From Nocardia aurantiaca (GTDB lineage: Bacteria > Actinomycetota > Actinomycetes > Mycobacteriales > Mycobacteriaceae), in assembly GCF_009708175.1 (NCBI RefSeq), contig NZ_WMBB01000021.1, positions 29,582-93,581 of the forward strand: a DNA stretch of 64,000 nucleotides, in the 5' to 3' direction. Positions 28,440-37,057 of this stretch are shown here, one piece after another; within the stretch, counting starts at the first letter, position 1, and every line of letters begins with the position of its first letter. Under the pieces are notes generated by a model. The model was not told where the DNA came from. It saw only the letters and a list, made by a program, of their open reading frames with translations, and did no database searches. The position numbers were made by a program, and so were the translations under genes.

Positions 28440-28755
28440 CAATCGGTTCTCGGGCAACGTCTTCAGTGTCGGTGACAGCGGATCGGCTTCGACGTAGTCC
28501 TTGATGACCTGTGCGTCGGGCTCGACGGCCTCGGCCGGAACCACGAAGGCGCGCAGGCGTTTTCCGAACTCGGCATCCGACGCCCATGACCCGGCCTCGA
28601 GTACGTCCTCCCGCTCGGCCGGCAGGTTCTCCACTTCCGGCGCAGAGACGTTCTCGCCGCCGGAGACGATCATGTCGTCATCGCGGCCGTCGGTGCAGAA
28701 CCGTCCCTGTGCGTCGAGATGCCCCAGGTCACCGCTCGAGAGCATGCGTTCATCG
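28440..28755 (-). pseudogene. C-terminal fragment of a FadD-type acyl-CoA synthetase
   Basis: A minus-strand frame reads MLSSGDLGHLDAQGRF, then DGRDDDMIVSGGENVSAPEV, then FGKRLRAFVVPAEA. This is the hinge and C-terminal subdomain of the AMP-forming acyl-CoA ligase family. The rest of the enzyme is missing: the frame begins abruptly at the end of the ABC transporter gene, and the last part (IKDYVEADPLSPTLKTLPEN) has lost the piece that normally carries the catalytic lysine. It has no start of its own and is surely non-functional. The ABC transporter frame runs into it (see findings). Confidence 0.8.
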
Positions 28756-31700
28756 GCTCGGATTCGGCGGCGGTGCCGACATAGGCCGCCCACAGTTCGC
28801 GATAGGGGCCCTCGGTTTCGAGTAGTTCGGCGTGGCGGCCGATCTGGAGCAGGCGGCCATGTCCGAGCACCGCGATGAGGTCGGCGTCTGCGGCGGTGGA
28901 CAGGCGATGGGCCACGACGATGGTGGTGCGCCCGGTGGTGAGCACGTCGACCGCCGCGCGGACGCGGGCGTCGGTGTCCAGATCCAATGAGGCGGTGGCC
29001 TCGTCGAGAATGAGGATGTCGGGATCCACCAGTTGTGCGCGGGCCAGGGCCAGCAGCTGACGTTGACCGGCGGACAGGGCCGCACCATGTGCGCCGATGG
29101 GCTGGCGGTAGCCGTGGTCGAGGGCGGCGATCATCTCGTGCGCGCCCACCGCCCGCGCTGCCCATTCGATCTCCGCCGGTGTGGCATCGGGTTTTCCGTA
29201 GGCGATGGCGGCGTGCACGGTGTCGCCGAACAGGAACGGTTCCTGCGGAACGACTCCCAGCCGTTTGCGATAGTCGCGCAGCCGGTAATCGCGGATGTCG
29301 ACGCCGTCGACGAGGACCGCCCCATCGGTCGTGTCGTACAGTCGCGCGAGCAGTTTCACCAGGGTCGATTTTCCGGCTCCGGTCTCGCCGACCACGGCGA
29401 CCTTCTGCCCGGCCGCGATCCGCAGATCGATGCCCGACAGCACGTGCGGAGTGTCGCGGTCGTAGGCGAAACCGACTCCACGGAACTCGATTTCGCCATC
29501 TATGCGGTTGAGCGACCGAGCCTCGAACGCCTCCGGTGTGGTGACGGGTTCGCGCATGAGCACCCCCAGCCGCTCCACGCCGATGACGGCCTGCTGGTAA
29601 CTGTCGAAAACCTGTGACAACTGCTGGATGGGCGCGAACAACAGATCGATGTAGAGCAGGAAGGCGATCAAAGTGCCTGCGGTGAGCGCGTTCTCGCGGA
29701 CCTGGTGCACGCCGACGGCGAGCACGGCTACCGTGGCGACCAGCGACATGATCTCGATGAACGGGAAGAACAGCGCCATCAGAGTCTGGCTGCGCAGCCG
29801 CGCGTTGCGATATGCCCAGGAGCGGCGTTCGAATTCGCGCTGGTTCACCGCTTCCCGGCAGTAGGCCTGGATGACGGCGATGGTGTCGACATTCTCCTGC
29901 AGATAGGCGTTGGTGGCGCTGACCTGTTCGCGAGCGAGATTGTAGGAGGGCACCGCGGCGCGCCGGAAGGCGATCGTGGAGATCACCAGCACCGGCAGCA
30001 GCGCCAGTACCACCAGTGCCAGCCGCGCGTCGATCACGACCAGCGCCACCACCACGCCGCTGATGGTGAGTGTGCTGGTGAGCGCGACAGCCAGGCCGGT
30101 CTGCAGGAACGTGGACAGCCCGTCCACGTCGGTGATCATGCGAGTCATGATGCGCCCGGCCAGTTCTCGCTCATAGAACTGCAAACCCAATCGCTGCAGC
30201 TGCGCGAAGACCTTGACCCGCAATCCGTAGAGCAGCCGCTCCCCCGCCCGTCCGCTGACCCGGACCTGCGCGACGGTGATCGCCCAGTCCACGACCACCA
30301 GGATCAGTGCGGAGCCGGCCGCGAGCAACAGCACGTCGCGCGCCCCGGCGAGCACACCGCGGTCGATGCCGTAGCGCACCAGGAACGGGATCAGGATCTG
30401 CGCCGCGGCGTCGAGGGCCACCAGCCCGAGGCCCGCGAACAAGGGCAGCGCGAACGGCCGCAGCAGACGCGGCAGGTCGAAGCGCGGGTCCGGGGTGTGA
30501 GAGAAGTGTTCGGGCACTTCGGGTTCCCCGGTGGCGGTCGGCAGCCGGTCGATGAGCGCTTGGACATCGCCGCTGGGTGGGGCGCTGGACATCATGCCGC
30601 CGCCCATCGCACCGCCCATCGCGCCCGGCGAGCCCGCGGCGCGCTGGGAGAACGCTTTGGCCATCTGTTCGAGGGTGCGGGACTCGTCACCGTCGTCGTC
30701 GGTGTCGACCCACAGCCCGGCGGTGGGCACGGTGTCGGTGACCGCACCCAGGTCCGCGGCGATGGAGGCCGGATCTGGCGGGGTGAACAGGGCGTGGAAC
30801 AGTTCGCCGGAGCTCTGCAACTCGTGCAGGGTGCCCAGTTCGGCCACTCGCCCGTTACCGAGCACCGCCACCCGGTCGGCCAGGGCCAGGGTCGAGATGC
30901 GGTGTGCCACGACAATGGTGGTGCGCCGGCGCACCTCGGCGGCGATGCGGGCGAAGATCTGCTCCTCGACCTGCGCGTCGATGGCGGAGGTGGCGTCGTC
31001 GAGCACGAGAACGGGGGCGTCGGTGATCAGGGCGCGCGCCAGGGCGAGGCGCTGCCGCTGCCCGCCGGAGAGCCGCTGCCCGCGTTCGCCGATGACCGTG
31101 TCCAGCCCAGCGGGCAGCGCCCGGACGAATTCGTCGGCCGCGGCCAGCCGCAATGCGTGCCAGACCTTCTCGTCATCGGCGCCGGGACAGCCGTAGGCGA
31201 CATTGGCGCGCACGGTGTCGGCCATCAGCGCGGTGTCCTCGAAGACCATGGCGATGTGCTCGCGCAGGCCGGCAAGTTCGCGAATATCCTCGCCGTTCAG
31301 CAGGATCCGTCCGGCATCGGGATCGTAGAGCCGGGGCAGCAAGTGCACCAGGATCGACTTGCCCGAGCCGGTCGCACCCGCGACGGCCAGGGTCTCGCCT
31401 GGCTCGACGGTCAGATCGAGTCCGTCCAGCACCGGCGGCTGGTCCTCGAAAGCGAAACGCACACCCTGGAATTCGATACGTGGCGCGGCGGGGGTCTTCG
31501 TCGCGCTGGCGCCCGCCGGGACCGCGCCGGTGCCGGTGCTCGAGTGCACAGTCGTCGCGATACTGGACGTCGGGGTCTCGATCACCTCGCGCACACGGTC
31601 CAGGGATGCCCGGCCCTGCTGGCTGACGGTCAGAAGCATGGAGAACATGCGGATCGGCGTCACGAACGACCCGAGATAGGTCATGAATGCCAGGAACGTG

Positions 31701-32560
31701 CCCAGGGTGATGGAGTGCCGAAGTGCCAGCAGGCCGCCCACGACCAGAACCATCGTCTGCCCCGCAGCCGGTACCGCCTGCATGACCGGGGTGAACCGGC
31801 TGGTGATGCGGGTGATCCGCAACCGAGATCGGTACAGGTCGCGTGCCGAACCGGCCAGCTGCTCGAGCTCATGGCCTTCCTGCCCGAAGCCCTTCACCAC
31901 CCGCACGCCGGCCACCGCGGCCTCGACGCGCATGGCGACTTCCGCCGCGCGGGCCTGCGCGTCCCAGTTGGCCGGGAACAGGGTGCGCTGACTGCGGGAG
32001 GTGATCAGCCACAGCGCCGGCACCACCAGCAGTGCGATGACGCTCAGCAGCGGCGACATCCACGCCATCAGCACCAGCGACGCCGCGAGCAGCACCACAT
32101 TGCCCGCGACCAGCGGAAGCAATTGCAGGAACATCTGAATCAGCGTCACGTCGGTGATCGCGCGACTGACCACCTGCCCGGTGTAGAGCCCCGACCGTTG
32201 CCGCCCGTCCAGCCGCAGCAGCGCCGCGAAAAGGTCCCGACGCAGATCGTGCTGCACATCCAGGGACAGTCGCGAAGCGCCGGTGCGGCGGATGTATCCG
32301 GTCGCGAACCGCACGACCCCGAGTGCGAGCAGTGCCAGCGCCCAGGGCAGCACCGAGGCGGCCGTGGTCGTCAGCATGTCCACGACATGTCGCACCAGCA
32401 GCGGCAGCACCGCGGTGAGGAGGTTGGACGTGAGCGCGCCGGCGCAGGCGAGGATGGCGGTGCGCCGATGCCGGGCGCAGCGGCGCAGCAGATAGCGAAT
32501 CCACCCGTCGGAGACGGTGTTCGCGGTGCGACCGGCGGAAGGGTCGGGGCTCGAACTCAT
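28670..32560 (-). CDS. Fused double ABC exporter (two membrane-ATPase units)
   Basis: This 1296-residue protein contains two complete exporter units in tandem. Unit 1 has Walker A GATGSGKS near residue 394, signature LSGGQRQRLALARA, Walker B VLVLDDATSAID and H-loop VVAHRIST. Unit 2 has GETGAGKS near residue 1058, LSAGQRQLLALARA, ILILDEATASLD and VVAHRLST. In unit 1 the catalytic Glu is Asp, and unit 2 has LSAGQ for LSGGQ, so one ATP site is probably weak. A linker rich in Gly, Met and Ala (AMGGAMGGGMMSSAPPSG) joins the halves. The layout matches M. tuberculosis Rv0194, a multidrug exporter. The final 27 residues read into an unrelated gene fragment. The start overlaps the truncated monooxygenase by ATGA. 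Confidence 0.92.
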   Translation of the reverse strand: MSSSPDPSAGRTANTVSDGWIRYLLRRCARHRRTAILACAGALTSNLLTAVLPLLVRHVVDMLTTTAASVLPWALALLALGVVRFATGYIRRTGASRLSLDVQHDLRRDLFAALLRLDGRQRSGLYTGQVVSRAITDVTLIQMFLQLLPLVAGNVVLLAASLVLMAWMSPLLSVIALLVVPALWLITSRSQRTLFPANWDAQARAAEVAMRVEAAVAGVRVVKGFGQEGHELEQLAGSARDLYRSRLRITRITSRFTPVMQAVPAAGQTMVLVVGGLLALRHSITLGTFLAFMTYLGSFVTPIRMFSMLLTVSQQGRASLDRVREVIETPTSSIATTVHSSTGTGAVPAGASATKTPAAPRIEFQGVRFAFEDQPPVLDGLDLTVEPGETLAVAGATGSGKSILVHLLPRLYDPDAGRILLNGEDIRELAGLREHIAMVFEDTALMADTVRANVAYGCPGADDEKVWHALRLAAADEFVRALPAGLDTVIGERGQRLSGGQRQRLALARALITDAPVLVLDDATSAIDAQVEEQIFARIAAEVRRRTTIVVAHRISTLALADRVAVLGNGRVAELGTLHELQSSGELFHALFTPPDPASIAADLGAVTDTVPTAGLWVDTDDDGDESRTLEQMAKAFSQRAAGSPGAMGGAMGGGMMSSAPPSGDVQALIDRLPTATGEPEVPEHFSHTPDPRFDLPRLLRPFALPLFAGLGLVALDAAAQILIPFLVRYGIDRGVLAGARDVLLLAAGSALILVVVDWAITVAQVRVSGRAGERLLYGLRVKVFAQLQRLGLQFYERELAGRIMTRMITDVDGLSTFLQTGLAVALTSTLTISGVVVALVVIDARLALVVLALLPVLVISTIAFRRAAVPSYNLAREQVSATNAYLQENVDTIAVIQAYCREAVNQREFERRSWAYRNARLRSQTLMALFFPFIEIMSLVATVAVLAVGVHQVRENALTAGTLIAFLLYIDLLFAPIQQLSQVFDSYQQAVIGVERLGVLMREPVTTPEAFEARSLNRIDGEIEFRGVGFAYDRDTPHVLSGIDLRIAAGQKVAVVGETGAGKSTLVKLLARLYDTTDGAVLVDGVDIRDYRLRDYRKRLGVVPQEPFLFGDTVHAAIAYGKPDATPAEIEWAARAVGAHEMIAALDHGYRQPIGAHGAALSAGQRQLLALARAQLVDPDILILDEATASLDLDTDARVRAAVDVLTTGRTTIVVAHRLSTAADADLIAVLGHGRLLQIGRHAELLETEGPYRELWAAYVGTAAESEPMNACSRAVTWGISTHRDGSAPTAAMTT

Positions 32561-33126
32561 CCGGCGACCACGAGCGCGCCCGCTCCGTCGTACTGGTTGG
32601 CGGGGCGTTCCAGGCCGTAGTGTCCGCGCAGGGTGGTCTCGGTGTACTCGGTGCGGAACAGTCCGCGCCGCTGCAGGATCGGCACCACCTCGTCGACGAA
32701 GCGCTCCAGGCCCGAGGGCGGCACGGCCGGCATGATGTTGAATCCGTCGGCGGCTCCGCGGGTGAACCGTTCCTCGATGGTGTCGGCGACCTGTTCGGCG
32801 GTGCCGGCGAAGGTGCGGCGCCCGCGTCCGCCGCCCAGGCGTGCGATGAGCTGACGCAGCGTGAGCTTTTCGCGCCGAGCCAGATTCACGATGAGGGTGA
32901 ATCGGCTCTCGGCCCCCTGGATGTCGTCCTCGGTGGGCAGATCCTCGGGAAGTTCGCTGTCGAGATCGAGCTCCTCGACCGGGATTCCCCAGATGCGCGC
33001 CAGCTGTCGTTTGGCGTATTCGGGCGAGATCAGCAATCCCAGCCGGCGCAGGCGGCGGCGCTCGGCGAAACCCTCCTGCTCGACGCCAGGGGTGGATGCC
33101 GCGCTGCGCGGAATTACGAGTGTCAT
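32557..33126 (-). CDS. Truncated LLM-class flavin monooxygenase (NtaA/SnaA/DszA family)
   Basis: The 189-residue product matches only the C-terminal part of the NtaA/SnaA/DszA family, which normally has about 440 residues. From about residue 20 it follows the family: SRFTLIVNLARREKLTLRQL, RRTFAGTAEQVADTIEERF, AADGFNIMPAVPPSGLERFV and LQRRGLFRTEYTETTLRGHY. The first 15 residues do not belong to that region. The flavin-binding N-terminal two thirds are missing. A good ribosome binding site (AAGGAG) and ATG remain, so the gene looks internally deleted but still expressible and still coupled to the downstream ABC gene. Catalytic activity is unlikely. Confidence 0.75.
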   Translation of the reverse strand: MTLVIPRSAASTPGVEQEGFAERRRLRRLGLLISPEYAKRQLARIWGIPVEELDLDSELPEDLPTEDDIQGAESRFTLIVNLARREKLTLRQLIARLGGGRGRRTFAGTAEQVADTIEERFTRGAADGFNIMPAVPPSGLERFVDEVVPILQRRGLFRTEYTETTLRGHYGLERPANQYDGAGALVVAG

Positions 33127-33165
33127 TATGGCTCCTTGGTCCGGGTCGTGGACCTTGCTGTTCGG

Positions 33166-33981
33166 TCAGTGCAGCGGGAAGCCCTGTGCGGCGAGTTCTT
33201 CGCGGAGGCGGTGGCGGCCGTTGAGAGCGGTGGCCGAGGCGAGGCGCGCCAGGACCCGCTCGGTCCAGGAGTGGGTGAGGTTCTGTTCGGCGTAGAACTC
33301 GCCGATTCGCGTCTCGTAGTCCTTTACGTTCACGCTTTGCCGCTCGGCGTCATAGGTCTCCTCGTGCAGCACCGCCGCCTGCGGCAGACGCGGCTTGATG
33401 CGGGCGTCCTCCGCCGGATCCGGCACACCCACCACGAGCCCGGCGACCGGGAAAACCCCTGCGGGCAAACCTAATTCGGCCGCGACTTCGGATGGTTTGT
33501 TGCGAATCGCGCCGATGTACACGGTGCCGTACCCCAGCGATTCCGCCGCCACCACAGCGTTCTGCGCCGCCAGCGCCGCATCCAGGAACGCCACATAACT
33601 CGACTCCAGATAATCCGCGCCCTCCAGCGGAGCCTGGTGCTCGGCGGCCAGCTCCCGCACCCGAGCCAGATCCGCGGACCACACCAGCAGCAATGGTGCC
33701 TGCCGAATATGCTCCTGATCCCCCGCCAGTTCCGCCAGCCGCGCTTTGCGCCGCGGATCGCGCACCGCGATCACACTCCACACCTGCAGATTCGACGACG
33801 TGGGCGCGGACTGCGCCGCCGAAACCAGCAGCCGCAGCACATCATCGGAGATCGGGTCCGGCAGATACCGCCGCACCGAACGATGCTCGTGTAGCACCCG
33901 CAGCACCGGATTCCACTGCGCGGGCGGAGTCGAGGCGGGGTCCCGGTAACGCTGGGCCAGTGTGTCGTGCGGGGAAGTCAT
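33166..33981 (-). CDS. NADPH-dependent nitroreductase family flavoprotein
   Basis: The 271-residue protein has the FMN-binding nitroreductase pattern of the NfrA/Frp group: HEHRSVRRYLPDPISDDVLR near the N-terminus, SAAQSAPTSSNLQVWSV, a dimer region with DAALAAQNAVVAAESLGYG, and YIGAIRNKPSEVA. The C-terminal arm (VKDYETRIGEFYAEQ) is typical of the larger members. It reduces flavins, quinones or nitro compounds with NAD(P)H. It lies 39 bp before an LLM monooxygenase remnant, so it may have supplied reduced flavin to that enzyme, a common pairing in sulfonate or xenobiotic use. The partner is now broken. Confidence 0.88.
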   Translation of the reverse strand: MTSPHDTLAQRYRDPASTPPAQWNPVLRVLHEHRSVRRYLPDPISDDVLRLLVSAAQSAPTSSNLQVWSVIAVRDPRRKARLAELAGDQEHIRQAPLLLVWSADLARVRELAAEHQAPLEGADYLESSYVAFLDAALAAQNAVVAAESLGYGTVYIGAIRNKPSEVAAELGLPAGVFPVAGLVVGVPDPAEDARIKPRLPQAAVLHEETYDAERQSVNVKDYETRIGEFYAEQNLTHSWTERVLARLASATALNGRHRLREELAAQGFPLH

Positions 33982-34101
33982 GGTGAGTATCGTGGCCGCC
34001 GCGCGTCACGCAGTCAGGTATTGCGTTCGCCTCGAGCCGAACATCCGACTGCCAACCGGCCCTTCCTCGGATCGAGCCGGTCATCGCACCCGAGGGCATC
34101 T

Positions 34102-34644
34102 CTAGGTGAGCCGGTGTTCCTCGATGGACGTGGACAGAGCGGTGCCGTTCAGCTCGAGGAAGACGTGGCGGTCGGTGATCGAAAGGGTGAGGGTGTTGCG
34201 GCGGTCGAGGGCCGAGGTGGCGGCGTCGATGACGGCGCGGTCGAAGGAGTAGACGGGGATGCGGTCGGCGCGGTGGATGCGTTTGGCGGGGAGCTGGGCC
34301 AGGACCTTGGCGGGATCACGATGGGTGTAGACGGCGACGCGGTCGGCCAGTTTGCTGGCGCGGTGGATGCGGTCGGCGTCCGGGGAGCCGACATCGATCC
34401 AGGTGGTCAGGCGGCCGGTGAGGTCGCGGACCAGGACCGGCGGCACATCGGTGGAGGACACGCCGCCGTCGCTGAACGCGACGCCCTCCTCGTATTCCAG
34501 GCAGTAGGCGAGGATACGGGTCAGCATGTATTCGGCGGTCTCGGAAGGGTGGCGCGCGACGCGCAACTCCAACTCCTCGTAGACGCCGCGGTCCACGTCG
34601 GCCAGATGCACGGTCACGGTATGCAGAGTCGCGTTCAAGGCCAT
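34102..34644 (-). CDS. yaeQ: YaeQ family protein
   Basis: The 180-residue product matches YaeQ along its length: MALNATLHTVTVHLADVDRG at the start, ELRVARHPSETAEYMLTRIL, then DLTGRLTTWIDVGSPDADRI and VAVYTH. YaeQ has a compact fold related to PD-(D/E)XK nucleases; its role is not firmly known, though it was once linked to suppression of an RfaH defect. The ARHPSE motif and the acidic ones nearby fit that fold. It is monocistronic on this strand. Starts and stops are clear. Confidence 0.88.
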   Translation of the reverse strand: MALNATLHTVTVHLADVDRGVYEELELRVARHPSETAEYMLTRILAYCLEYEEGVAFSDGGVSSTDVPPVLVRDLTGRLTTWIDVGSPDADRIHRASKLADRVAVYTHRDPAKVLAQLPAKRIHRADRIPVYSFDRAVIDAATSALDRRNTLTLSITDRHVFLELNGTALSTSIEEHRLT

Positions 34645-34710
34645 AGTGCTTGCAGCTTAGAGCCCGATCAACGGCCTATCGGCTCCGCCTCGGGCAGACT
34701 GGCACCCACG

Positions 34711-35412
34711 ATGCCTCGAACCCGCCATCACCCCGCCATCTCCATCGCCGCCGCGGCTGTGCTGGCCCTCGTCTCGGCCTGCGCCCAGCACCACTCGGAG
34801 CCGCCGCCGGGGCAGCCCGCCTACACCGGCCCGGCCGACCAGCTCATCACAGTCACCTCCGATTCCCCCGCCGCCACCACGGCCACCCTCACCGCCTGGG
34901 ATCGCACTGGCACACAATGGGTTCGAGCGATCGGCCCCCTCCGAGCCGACATAGGCGCGCAAGGCATCGGCTCCGCCAGTGAATCGGCCACCCGTTCGCC
35001 CGCCGGAATCTGGCCCCTGACAGAGGCTTTCGGCATCGCCCCCAACAACGGCACCCGTCTCCCGTATCACCAAGTGACACCATCGGATTGGTGGGTTTCC
35101 GACACGAACTCGCGGTACTACAACACGCACTACACCTGCGCCCCCGGCACGTGCCCGTTCAACGAATCCGCCGGTGAGGATCTGGGTGAGGCCGGTCCCG
35201 CCTACGGCCACGCCGTCGTCATCGACTACAACCGCTCGCCGGTGGTCCCTGGCGCGGGTTCGGCCTATTTCCTCCATGTCGGCGACGGCCACCCGACCGC
35301 GGGCTGCATCGCGCTTCCCGCCTCTGACCTGGACCGCGTCATGCGCTGGCTCGATCCGGCCCGCGGCCCGGTCATAGACCTCGAGGTGCGCAACCAGTTC
35401 GCGAATCAGTGA
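34711..35412 (+). CDS. L,D-transpeptidase-like (YkuD) lipoprotein
   Basis: The 233-residue product begins with a lipoprotein signal peptide: a basic start, a hydrophobic stretch (AISIAAAAVLALVSAC) and a lipobox ending at Cys25. The C-terminal half is a YkuD-type domain with YGHAVVIDYN, the catalytic-site histidine in FLHVGDGHP and the nucleophile in TAGCIALP. Classical L,D-transpeptidases have SHGC; here it is TAGC, a variant I associate with an actinobacterial subgroup. It may act on peptidoglycan cross-links at the outer face of the membrane. No ribosome binding site is obvious. Confidence 0.78.
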   Translation: MPRTRHHPAISIAAAAVLALVSACAQHHSEPPPGQPAYTGPADQLITVTSDSPAATTATLTAWDRTGTQWVRAIGPLRADIGAQGIGSASESATRSPAGIWPLTEAFGIAPNNGTRLPYHQVTPSDWWVSDTNSRYYNTHYTCAPGTCPFNESAGEDLGEAGPAYGHAVVIDYNRSPVVPGAGSAYFLHVGDGHPTAGCIALPASDLDRVMRWLDPARGPVIDLEVRNQFANQ

Positions 35413-35697
35413 TGCGCAGGCCGAAAAGTCCTGTGCTTGCTCTCACAATGTCGCAAATGCGACCGGTGTGAGCGTGACATGCGTGTATGCCTGCTGCCGC
35501 GTGTGTCTTTCATCGATAGCGCGTTTGATATATAGCAATTCCATCAATGCGAATCAGCTATCGGCTCGCATACATCGGAAGTCCGGATGTTTCATTGAAA
35601 TCAGGTTCGGGTATTCGACTTTGTCGAACTCGATCACCGCAGGCGGGTGATTGTCTGCTGGACGTGTTCGGGGCGTCCTCCGGACGAAAGGATGTGG

Positions 35698-36426
35698 ATG
35701 ATGGGCGCGAGCCTGATGATCGTGGGAGACGACTACCGGGTCCGCAGCGCCTTGCGCGAGGCGATGGAAGGGGAGGGCTATGAGGTCGCCGAAGCGGGCG
35801 CGGCCGAGGTGGCCCTGGAACGGCTGCGCAATCACGGCGCGCCCGATGTGATGATCGTGGACCTGCTGCTGGGTGAAATGGACGCCTTCACCTGTATTCG
35901 CGAGGTGCGGCGCGCACACGAGGTGCCGATCATGGTGGTCAGCGCCAGCGCCGACACTCACGATGTGGTGGCCGCGCTGGAAGCGGGGGCCGATGACTTC
36001 GTGACCAAGCCGTTCGAGCTCAAGGAGATCAGCGCGCGCATGCGGGCGTTGCGGCGGCGGCCGCATCTGGGCGGGCTGCCCGAGGACCCGGCGGCCGAGC
36101 CGCCGGTGGAGATCGTGCTGGAGGCCGAGGGCGATGCGCCGCTGGTGCTTTCCCCGGACGGCGGCGTGGTGCGGCGCGGCGACGAGCAGATTCCATTGAC
36201 CGTCACCGAGTTCCGGCTGCTGTGCGAACTCGCGGCCAATCCTGGCCGGGTGCTCAGCCGCACGCTGTTGCTCGAACGCGCCTGGGACGAAGGCTTCTTC
36301 GGTGACGAGCGGCTGGTCGACGTCCACGTGCGCCGGCTGCGCACGAAGATCGAGGCGGATCCGTCGGAGCCGCGCATCGTGGTGACCGTGCGTGGCCTCG
36401 GATACCGCCTCGACATGCCGCGTTAG
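35698..36426 (+). CDS. OmpR/PhoB-type response regulator (orphan)
   Basis: The 242-residue protein has a receiver domain with the acidic pair D11-D12, phosphoacceptor D55 (MIVDLLLG), the T/S position in VVSASAD and conserved lysine in VTKPF. It ends with a winged helix of the OmpR type (PLTVTEFRLLCELAANPGRV, LVDVHVRRLRTKIE). No histidine kinase gene lies nearby in the window. AAGGA precedes ATG at 35698; a second ATG follows at once. The 285 bp before it are AT-rich (35500-35640) and probably carry a complex promoter. It lies 94 bp before ectABCD on the same strand, so it could control osmoadaptation, but this is inference from position. Confidence 0.9.
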   Translation: MMGASLMIVGDDYRVRSALREAMEGEGYEVAEAGAAEVALERLRNHGAPDVMIVDLLLGEMDAFTCIREVRRAHEVPIMVVSASADTHDVVAALEAGADDFVTKPFELKEISARMRALRRRPHLGGLPEDPAAEPPVEIVLEAEGDAPLVLSPDGGVVRRGDEQIPLTVTEFRLLCELAANPGRVLSRTLLLERAWDEGFFGDERLVDVHVRRLRTKIEADPSEPRIVVTVRGLGYRLDMPR

Positions 36427-36520
36427 GCCCGCGCAACCGAGCGGAGTCATCGGATCGTCATGAGATCGCAATGCCTTCGCACGGAAGACCTCAAAATTTC
36501 ACCGTCAGGCTGAAGTGGTC

Positions 36521-37057
36521 ATGCAGATCCCAATCAGCAAATTCGACGCGATATCCCAGCAAACCATCCAGATCCGGGAACCCGTGCTCGCTGACGGCGC
36601 ACGGATGTGGCGCATTGCCGAGGACTCCCGGGTACTCGACACCAACTCCAGCTACGCCTACCTGCTGTGGTGCCGGGACTTTGCCGACACCTCGATCATC
36701 GCGGAAATCGATGGCGAGGTAGCCGGTTTCGTCATCGGCTACACGCGGCCCGCTTGGCCGCGCATCCTGTTCATCTGGCAGGTGGCGGTGGACCATCCCC
36801 ACCGCGGGCACGGCCTGGGCGTCGACATGCTCGACGCCCTGATGGAAAGCTGTGCGCTCCGCGGTGTCGCACAACTCGAGACCACCATTGCCCCCGACAA
36901 TCCGGCCTCGGTCGCCATGTTCGCCTCACTGGCTCGCCGTCGTGGCGCGGCCCTGACCCGCACCACCTTGTTCACGGCCGATCAGTTCCCCGGCGGACAT
37001 CAGCCCGAGGACCTCTACCGCATCGCACCGGTCACCACCCAGGAGGAATGGCGATGA
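36521..37057 (+). CDS. ectA: L-2,4-diaminobutyrate N-gamma-acetyltransferase
   Basis: The 178-residue GNAT enzyme acetylates diaminobutyrate, the second step of ectoine synthesis. It starts after the response regulator and shows the EctA pattern: REPVLADGARMWRIAEDSRV, LDTNSSYAYLLWCRDFADTS, and the acetyl-CoA loop QVAVDHPHRGHGLGVDMLDAL, then TIAPDNPASVAMF. The end, PEDLYRIAP, is also characteristic. ATG at 36521 was chosen; GTG at 36515 is an alternative. The stop overlaps ectB in ATGA. Confidence 0.95.
   Translation: MQIPISKFDAISQQTIQIREPVLADGARMWRIAEDSRVLDTNSSYAYLLWCRDFADTSIIAEIDGEVAGFVIGYTRPAWPRILFIWQVAVDHPHRGHGLGVDMLDALMESCALRGVAQLETTIAPDNPASVAMFASLARRRGAALTRTTLFTADQFPGGHQPEDLYRIAPVTTQEEWR

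Noticed and set aside
29705..32620. A 971-codon open frame on the plus strand
   Set aside because: It lies opposite the double ABC exporter, has low-complexity H/Q/R/G-rich translation and no domain. Long antisense frames are expected in DNA this GC-rich.
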